Source of the DNA: Elephas maximus indicus
Taxonomy: Eukaryota; Chordata; Mammalia; Proboscidea; Elephantidae
Reading direction: 5' to 3'
NCBI RefSeq assembly: GCF_024166365.1
Contig: NC_064821.1
Coordinates: forward strand, 107,986,349-108,050,348
Length of the DNA: 64,000 bases
Position 1 is the stretch's first letter. Every line of letters begins with the position of its first letter. This document shows positions 57,985 to 64,000 of this stretch, one piece after another. The notes under the pieces were generated by a model. It was not told where the DNA came from. It was given only the letters and a program-made list of their open reading frames with translations, and did not search any database. A program made the translations under genes and the position numbers.

Positions 57985-58128
57985 TCTGTACGGAAGACTA
58001 AACTCTATAGAAGAATGCAACCAAGTGATGGCTTTTTCTTTAGAATGTGAATATGGAAGCTACGGGAACAGATGACGTTGACAAGCTAAAAACTAAATTT
58101 ATATCTGCTTGGAACAACATGAAGTATA
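57985..58128 (+). CDS. ATG4C: ATG4C exon 2, with start codon (coding 58053-58128)
   Basis: ATG4C is a cytosolic cysteine protease that trims ATG8-family proteins (LC3/GABARAP) before lipid conjugation and can delipidate them during autophagy. The exon follows a polypyrimidine tract and CAG (ending 57984) and stops at A|GTAAGT (donor at 58129). Translation starts at 58053 (A at -3, G at +4). It encodes residues 1-25, beginning MEATGTDDVDKLKTKF, plus the first base of codon 26. From memory the human protein has glutamate at position 8 where this one has aspartate; the rest of the segment agrees. The first 68 bases are 5' UTR and carry two upstream ATGs. The catalytic Cys, Asp and His lie in exons outside the window. 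Confidence 0.95.
58015..58050 (+). promoter_or_regulatory. Upstream ORF 1 in ATG4C 5' UTR
   Basis: ATG at 58015, 11 codons, stop TGA at 58048-58050, ending 2 bases before the main ATG. A at -3. Confidence 0.6.
58028..58075 (+). promoter_or_regulatory. Upstream ORF 2, overlapping the ATG4C start
   Basis: ATG at 58028 in a strong context (G at -3 and G at +4), 15 codons, stop at 58073-58075. It is out of frame with and overlaps the main start at 58053, so ribosomes using it would bypass the main ATG. Confidence 0.6.
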
Positions 58129-59280
58129 GTAAGTATGACGATTTAAAAACTGTATAAATCAGAAGAAATCTTTGAAACTACTATCTCCCTTATTAAATTA
58201 CTGACAAATTGCTTGAGGTTCCCTTTGGATACAATATTTCTGTAAGTATTATGATATACTTAAAAAGGAGGTAGAGATGGCATAGTACTTAACAGTTAAA
58301 AGGCACTGGGCCTTACTTTCTTGAAAAAGTCTTTTGTTTTTGCTCTTTTGGGGCATGACTTTATGAGGTATATAAATTTGATTTCCTTTTTTTTTTTTGT
58401 AATAAGTAAAGCATTCTTCTTCTAGATTTTTTTGATCTCCAGAAAATCATGATCATCTTTATTATTTCTGTGCTCTTTGGTTTGTCAGCATCTTTTAAAG
58501 CCTAATTTGTGATTTTCACATTGCTTACTTATTTGAACTCTAGGTTCTTTGTAAGATTCTGTGGTCTCCAGAGCTGGCTGTCAGTGAAACACCCCTTGTG
58601 TTGTCTCTTCTCCCATTGATCTGGGCTGGCCTGTGCTTCTCATTAACCAACAGCACAAGACAGAAGTGATGTTATGTCAATTTTAGACAACTTCTGTTTG
58701 CTCTGTTTTGGAGCTCTGAGCTGCCATGTAACCAACTAGTCTAGCTATCTTGCTAGAGAAACCACACGGAGAGGCCACATGAAGAGGAAAGGCCCTGAGA
58801 CTACATAAGACAGAGGGACCCAGCCAACCTAGTGTTCCATTTAAAACTTTCCATCTGATTTCTACTACATTAGAGATTCCAAGCAAGTCCAGGAGAAGAA
58901 CTGCCCAAATGAGCCTAGTCAATCCAAAGAACTGTGAAATTGAAAGAAAAGGTTGTTGTTTCAAATTATTAAATTTGGGGTGGTTTGTTAAACAGAAATA
59001 GATAATTGAAACAGTCTCTAGTTTATCACTTAATTTTTTTTGTAATTGAAGTAAAATTTGCATACAATGAAATGAACAGATATTAAATATGCATTTTGAC
59101 ACATATATACACCAATGAAAGTAACAATCCAGTCAATATATAGAACATTTCCATCACCTCAAAGTTTACTCATGCTTCCTTCTGGTCAGTTACTACCTTC
59201 ATAGGCATTCACTGTTCTGAGTCAGTTTATTTAATGACCAATCTGCCAGCTGTTCAATTTGTCAAATATACTTGCATTTC
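58129..59280 (+). other. ATG4C intron 2, with an MLT1/MaLR-like remnant
   Basis: The stretch 58600-59015 ends 'aattattaaatttggggtgg' followed by 'aacagaaatagataattgaa', similar to the 3' end of MaLR-type LTRs. 59020-59250 resembles an old L1M 3' end. Both are weak. Confidence 0.4.
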
Positions 59281-59290
59281 TCAAACTATT

Positions 59291-59534
59291 TCCTTTTTTT
59301 TTCTTTTGTGATTTAGATGAAGGTTTACAGAGCAGGTTAGTTTCTCATTAAACAATTAATACACATCTTGTTTTGTGACATTGATTGTCAACCCCACAAC
59401 GTGTCAACATTCTCCCCTTCTGGACCTTGGGTTCCTCATTTCCATTTGTCCATCTTTCCTGTCCCCTCCTGCCTTCTTGTCCTTGCCCCTGGGCTGGTGC
59501 GGTCATTAAGTCTTGTATACGTGGTTGAGCTACG
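59291..59534 (-). mobile_element. L1 3' UTR fragment, minus
   Basis: T-rich start, then 'tagatgaaggtttacagagc'. Same subfamily as the copy at 31651-32181. A 10 bp duplication tcaaactatt lies at 59281-59290 and 59535-59544. Confidence 0.82.
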
Positions 59535-59544
59535 TCAAACTATT

Positions 59545-60856
59545 CTATTTAATTCACTTTCATTTAGAAATCCTAACATTTAATATGTCAAGTTTCCACC
59601 TCCCTGATGCTATAAGTAGAGATTGGGAGATGAAGTGAAGGAGATTGAAGAACAGAATAAAAATATACTCTTGAATATGAAGAATTCTTGCAAATATATT
59701 TTTTTCAATATGTATAAGAGGAACATGTTTGTGAGAATACTTCTTATTCATGGCTCTTTCCTATACCCCAGACTCGGTTACCTTGTGGCTCTATGGTTGT
59801 TATGTCCATTTTTCCTTCTCCTCCTCTCAGTGTCCTGGTTCAGTTCAGTGAACTGGGGCAGAGAAAATGTTCATTTCTTATAATCCTTTTATAAGGATAA
59901 AATGAAAACTGGTCAACTAAAACTAAATAATTAAAAGGAACAAGTTATTTTATAGTTTTGTCATCTGGCACATTGGTCTGATTTAACTCAGTCATGCCCA
60001 CGTAAAAAGAGAAATGGCTGAGCCTTAGGAGATACCCTGAGTCTTCATAGGTACCTACCTTTATGAAGTATTAAAGAACTCAGCCTATCATGAGGGGTTG
60101 GGCCCTGCCAGGTTCTGCAGTAAAAGAGAATGTACACCACATGAATGTTGGTTAAACTTTAAAACATTGCAATGCTGTGTTCTTGTAAAATGTGAACTTC
60201 TGCAGCGTGTTAGGCTCTGACCAATCATATTCATACCTTTTCTAGAGAAAGGGCTGGTAAGAGACAAAGGCAGAGAGTAAAATCATAGAGAGAAAGGGAG
60301 AAGTTCTTCTTCTAAGTTGTCACATTTTATTTGTGTTTGCTCTTATTGAGTTCTTAGAGTTGGCTTTGGAAATACTGCCTTTTCGGGGGAAGGGGTTGTT
60401 GCCGTTTTGGGGATTGGAATCATTCCAGTGGGGACTAATAATATTTTTAAGAGATAATATATGCAAAGCTCATGATCTAGTTTCTGGTACACAATAGATG
60501 GTCAGTAAATACTAATTCTTCATTGGAGTTCAGGAAAGAGAAAGTCAGGCAAGAAAAGGAAAAGTGTCATAGAAGAACATGTTTGAGCATGAAGAGAAGG
60601 TAGGATTTAGATGAGCAGGCTTTGGGGAGGACATTTTAGTCAGGATAGCATGAGCCAAATGGCAAAGCCCGTTTTGAGTGTAGGTGAAGAGTAGTGGGAA
60701 ATATGACTGTAAAGGTAATTTGTATCATATTGTGGAAGTTTTTAGTATGACTGAGAAAGTCATAAATTTAAGTATTGAGTAATTGAGGATGGTTTTTGAG
60801 CAAAAGAGTTACCAGATCAAAGCTGAGCCATAGGGAGATTTATTTGGCAATGATAT
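59545..60856. other. ATG4C intron 2, no exon; weak ancient repeats
   Basis: A MIR-like 3' end is possible at 60440-60510 ('gatctagtttctggtacaca'). 60580-60850 resembles the ancient repeat seen at 54.7-54.9 kb. Confidence 0.4.
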
Positions 60857-61035
60857 GTACCCTGGCGGGGCAATGATTAAGCACTCAGCTGCTAACCCAC
60901 CAGCCTCTCTTCAGGAGAAAAGACCTGGTGATTTGCTCCTGTAAAGATTACAGCCTTGCAAAGCCCCATAGGGGCAGTTCTGCTCTGTCATAGAGGGTCG
61001 CTGTGAACCAGAATTGACTCGAAGGCACACAACAA
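60857..61035 (+). mobile_element. AfroSINE (plus), long form, diverged
   Basis: taccctggcggggcaatgat head, then 'gtaaagattacagccttgca' block and gggtcgctgtgaaccagaat tail ending acacaacaatg. Confidence 0.85.
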
Positions 61036-61466
61036 TGTGGCAGGTATTAGAATGGGAAGAGACTGATGGCAGAGAGTGTTGCAGTACTCCAGGTAAAGCT
61101 TAATGAAGACCTAATTAGTGTATTTCACTTTCGATTTTTTTTCTTTCATCACCAAGTTCAGATACTTGCCTCATCTTTATTATAAATACATATCTGTATT
61201 ATGTGTATCATTTTTTAAGGAACATTTTCATCAAAATCACCCTCTTTAAATTTTATAATAACCATTAAATAAAATGGCAGATGGTCTCATTAAGACTAGA
61301 CCCAAACCTATCGACTCTCTATTTCAAATTCTTTCTCTTTCTACGTGCTTGCATTTTAGGAGCTGTTTTTAAGTGTACCATTAATGGTCAGGAATTTAAT
61401 ATACTTGGGGATATTCAGGAATGTAACGAACAAGTGCTTTTTCTCAGGAAATTCAGAACTTTATTT

Positions 61467-61631
61467 TGAGGGCTACGCAGTGTTTGAGAGCTCAGGCTGC
61501 TAAGCAGAAGGTCAGCAGTTCAAATCTCCCAGCTGCTCCTTGGAAACCCTATGGGGCAGTTCTACTCTGTCCTGTAGGGTTGCTGTGGGTAGGAATTGAC
61601 TCAATGACAATAAGTTTGGTTTTGGGTTTTG
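61467..61631 (+). mobile_element. AfroSINE (plus), short form
   Basis: Head gctacgcagtgtttgagagc, B box gttcaaatctccc, tail gggttgctgtgggtaggaat. It ends directly before the left duplication of the tRNA-Gly SINE. Confidence 0.88.
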
Positions 61632-61641
61632 ATATTGAGAG

Positions 61642-62484
61642 TGAGGACAATGGTGGTTCAGTGGCAGGATTCTCACCTTACATTCTGGAAACCTGGGTTC
61701 AATTCCCAGCCAATGTGCGTCGTGTGCAGCCACCACCTGTCCATCAATGGAGGCTTTCTATGATGCTCAACAGGTTTCAGGCTAAGACAGATATTATGGA
61801 TTGAATTGTGTCCCCCCAAAACGTGTGTCAACTTGGCTAGTCCATGATTCCCAGTATTCTGTGATTGTCTACCATTTTGTTACCTGATGTGATTTTTCCT
61901 GTGTTGTAAATCCTACCTCCATGATGTTAATGAGGCAGGATTAGAGGCAGTTATGTTAATATGGAGGAATCAATCTACAAGATTAGGTTGTGTCTTAAAT
62001 CAATCTCTTTTGAGATATAAAAGAAAACCAAGTGGAGGGACATGGGGACCGCATACCACCAAGAAAGCAGGCCTAGGAGCACAGCATGTCCTTTGGACCT
62101 CGGGTTTCTGTGCCTGAGAAGCTCGGAGACCAAGGGAAGATTGATGACAAGGACCTTCCTTCAGAGCTGTCAGAGAGAAAGCCTTCCCCTGGAGCTGGTG
62201 CCCTGAATTCGGACTTGTAGCCTACTGGGCTGTGAGAGATTTCCCTTTGTTAAAGCCGTCCGCTTGTGATATTTCTGTTACAGCAGCACTTGATGACTAA
62301 GACAACAGACTAGGAAGAAAGACCTGACAACCTACTTCTGAAAACCAGCCAGTGAAAACCCTGTGAATCACAATGGCCTTATCCACAAATGATCATGGGG
62401 GTGGGGCAGGACTGGGCAGCATTTTGTTCTGTTGTGCATGGGGTGCAAGGAGGCAGAGCTGACTTGTTAACAGCTAACAACAAC
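61642..62484 (+). mobile_element. tRNA-Gly-headed SINE with RTE body and tail, split by an LTR
   Basis: The first 75 bases look like tRNA-Gly: A box tggttcagtgg (61654-61664) and B box gggttcaattcc (61695-61706). The body after about 61720 (gtttcaggctaagacaga, then after the nested LTR ctaggaagaaagacctgaca and 'cagccagtgaaaaccctgtg') corresponds to the RTE 5' UTR. The end matches the RTE 3' tail (ttttgttctgttgtgcatgg, ending taacaacaaca). Flanking 10 bp repeats atattgagag and atattcagag (one mismatch) at 61632 and 62485 bound it. Confidence 0.8.
61792..62304 (+). mobile_element. MaLR/ERVL-type solo LTR nested in the SINE
   Basis: 513 bp starting tattatggattgaattgtgt and ending gatgactaagaca, typical of MLT1-like LTRs. 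The 5 bp duplication acaga lies at 61787-61791 and 62305-62309, the ERVL/MaLR size. Confidence 0.75.
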
Positions 62485-62783
62485 ATATTCAGAGCATAAT
62501 TGTTCTTATGAAAAGCCATAAGGATATTACTTTTTAGATGCTGAATGTTTAGTACAAAGAAAATTGGAAGAATTAAAAATTAGCAGCTAATGTTGGTAAT
62601 TGGTGGTTGGAAGGGGGAAAATTGAGATGGACAGCTTTATATACTACTTTCAGACATCCTCATTTGGCTGAAATGATGGGGTTATAATAGATTCTCCCAG
62701 GAATCTTCAGAGATCCACTTTTATCATAAACACTAGTCTACCGTGTGATTGTTTCCCTAAGTTACTTCATTGGGATATTCAAA

Positions 62784-63156
62784 TACAGGTAGTCCCTAAC
62801 TTAGCACAGGTTTCCATTCCGATGACTACTCAAGTTGTAAGTGGGTTCAAAGTCGAATACCTCATTTTTTAGAAGTTTTTATTGTCTTTGCCTTTTATTA
62901 TTAGAGTATATATAAATCTGATCTTTATTTGTCTTTGGGAGTTGGGAACATTACATCTGAGAATGATAAACCAAAAAAACCCATTGCCATTGAGTCGATT
63001 CCAACTCATAGCGACCCTATTTAACATCAGCAAATTACATGATGCAATATTGTATGTATTATATATTACTAAAGATAAGATGTACAAGAAAAAAAAAGAT
63101 GACGATCATAAGTGCAGTTCTAATTCGAGTGGGTCATAAGTTGGGGACCACATGTA
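62784..63156. mobile_element. Short TIR DNA transposon (pogo/Tigger-like MITE)
   Basis: Left end tacaggtagtccctaactta; right end in reverse complement tacatgtggtccccaactta, an imperfect terminal inverted repeat starting at TA. The middle is AT-rich and carries an AfroSINE/RTE tail insertion. Confidence 0.6.
62971..63022 (-). mobile_element. AfroSINE/RTE tail fragment (minus) inside the DNA transposon
   Basis: ccattgccattgagtcgatt then 'ccaactcatagcgaccctat'; about 50 bp. Confidence 0.75.
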
Positions 63157-63561
63157 CTTTAAACCTTTTTGTAATGATAAAATTATCTTAGATGGAAGGA
63201 AACACAAGTAAAATTGGTAACATTTTTTGCCCTTGGGAAAAGAGCTTGGTGTCAGGGAAACTGGGGTAGAAGTTTTGCCTTTTTGATGTCGTGCCATAAA
63301 AACATTGTGTCTTGTTTGAAAATAAAATAAAAAGTTTCTCTCCCAGGTTCTTTAAATTGATAGAATTTCTCTCCCAGGTTCTTAAATATATTTGAAAAAC
63401 CAAAATGACCTTTATTTTCAGCTCATTTTCAGGTATTTTGAAACTTGTAAAAAATGCACATCCATAATTGATAATTGATGGTTTAAAACTAAAATGAAAG
63501 AAAATGCTAGAATTTTAGCCTTCAATATTTTAATTGCAAAAATTTTATTTTTTTCCTTTAG
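63157..63561. other. ATG4C intron 2, distal part
   Basis: A short direct repeat 'aatttctctcccaggttctt' type occurs twice near 63335-63385. Nothing else is recognised; the intron ends with the acceptor ttttccttta|g. Confidence 0.5.
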
Positions 63562-63645
63562 GTTGGGTGTTGAAAACAAAAACCTATTTTAGTAGAAATT
63601 CCCCCGTATTATTACTTGGAAAATGTTACCATTTTAAATATGAAG
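63562..63645 (+). CDS. ATG4C: ATG4C exon 3
   Basis: 84 bases between acceptor CTTTAG (ending 63561) and donor G|GTAAGT (GT at 63646-63647). It completes codon 26 (Ser), encodes residues 27-53 beginning WVLKTKTYFSRNSPV and ending CYHFKYE, and leaves one base of codon 54. This is the N-terminal part of the peptidase C54 domain. It agrees with human ATG4C as I remember it, with no change that I can see. The phase joins exon 2 perfectly. The next exon, with the catalytic cysteine region, is beyond the window. Confidence 0.95.
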
Positions 63646-64000
63646 GTAAGTACTAAGTTTGTGAACCATTTAAAAATCTGTAGAAATTTACTGTGTAACT
63701 GTTTTCATTTTTAGGTTAATCACTTTTGGTATATTTCTTTTAAATACCTGTATTTTATGTAGCACATAATATACTGTCATATAGTTTGGATTTCTTGTGA
63801 ACTTTCTGAAGATAAGGGTCATGTCGTGTTTTTTTTATCCCTCATATTTTTGGGTTTATAGTTTGGGTGCTGAGTAATTATTATTTGAATTGATAACTTA
63901 CTTCCTCCTCTTCTGAGTTTTAGAATTGTTTAGGAAGAACTGGTGCCACTTGTTGTATAAATGTTTGGTAGAATTCCCCAGTGAAGCCATCTAATTCAGG
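63646..64000 (+). other. ATG4C intron 3, start
   Basis: AT-rich intron; the window ends here. The last 80 bases may belong to an old L1 ('gttgtataaatgtttggtag' then 'ccagtgaagccatcta'). Confidence 0.5.

Noticed and set aside
58683-59102. 139-codon minus-strand frame in ATG4C intron 2
   Set aside because: It overlaps a MaLR-like and an L1M-like remnant and shows no known domain or splice context.
61647-61718. Functional tRNA-Gly gene
   Set aside because: The tRNA-like stretch has many changes in the anticodon arm and acceptor and is the head of a longer element with flanking repeats, so it is a SINE promoter, not a tRNA gene.
1-64000. CRISPR array, operon or phage-type defence system
   Set aside because: The repeats are dispersed SINE/LINE/LTR elements with target duplications, and the only gene has introns; there are no regularly spaced short repeats with unique spacers.

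Overview
This is a 64 kb piece of a mammalian nuclear genome, almost certainly from an afrotherian of the elephant lineage. The host is inferred from repeats, not from a gene: about two dozen copies of the tRNA-derived AfroSINE family, several RTE-type LINEs whose 3' tail the SINEs share, and a characteristic L1 3' UTR that recurs five times. There are no bacterial genes, operons or CRISPR arrays. Most open reading frames are relics of retroelements or chance frames.

The only host gene recognised is ATG4C (autophagin-3, a cysteine protease of the ATG8/LC3 conjugation cycle), on the + strand. A CpG-rich promoter with ETS, CCAAT and YY1-like motifs lies at about 26.1-26.4 kb, with a probable non-coding first exon ending at 26433. 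Exon 2 (57985-58128) carries the start codon at 58053. Exon 3 is 63562-63645. Splice sites and reading phase agree. Intron 1 is about 31.5 kb, intron 2 is 5.4 kb, and the window ends in intron 3, so the catalytic part of the protein is outside it.

Layout: 1-2.2 kb unresolved old sequence; 2.23-5.45 kb a full-length but broken RTE LINE (minus strand, 11 bp target duplications); 5.6-6.5 kb RTE tails and a MIR; 7.07-8.1 kb a probable LTR with internal tandem repeats; 8.2-8.7 kb a decayed hAT/ZBED-like transposase relic; 9.8-11.5 kb a second RTE; 11.5-14.3 kb AfroSINEs and two oppositely oriented LTR-like repeats; 15.85-24.39 kb a decayed class I endogenous retrovirus (LTR, gag, pro, pol, env, LTR stub) with a 768 bp solo LTR of another family inserted in pol; 24.4-26.4 kb the ATG4C upstream region and promoter; 26.4-58 kb intron 1, holding an inverted repeat related to the promoter, an internally deleted RTE derivative, several L1 3' fragments, a 5'-inverted RTE nested in an L1 fragment, a full-length antisense L1 (44.80-52.34 kb, 18 bp target duplication) and a minus-strand RTE; 58.1-63.6 kb intron 2 with AfroSINEs, a tRNA-Gly-headed SINE interrupted by an LTR, and a TIR DNA transposon.

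No new multi-gene system is visible. The most distinctive signal is a network of RTE-dependent elements: autonomous RTEs, a 293 bp RTE derivative made of the 5' UTR joined to the 3' tail, a tRNA-Gly SINE whose body appears to be that same RTE material, and AfroSINEs. They share a 3' tail and mostly 11-12 bp target duplications, unlike the 13-18 bp L1 duplications nearby. The host-gene signals most worth checking are two upstream ORFs in ATG4C exon 2 and ZNF143/THAP11-like motifs in the promoter that recur in the intronic inverted repeat.
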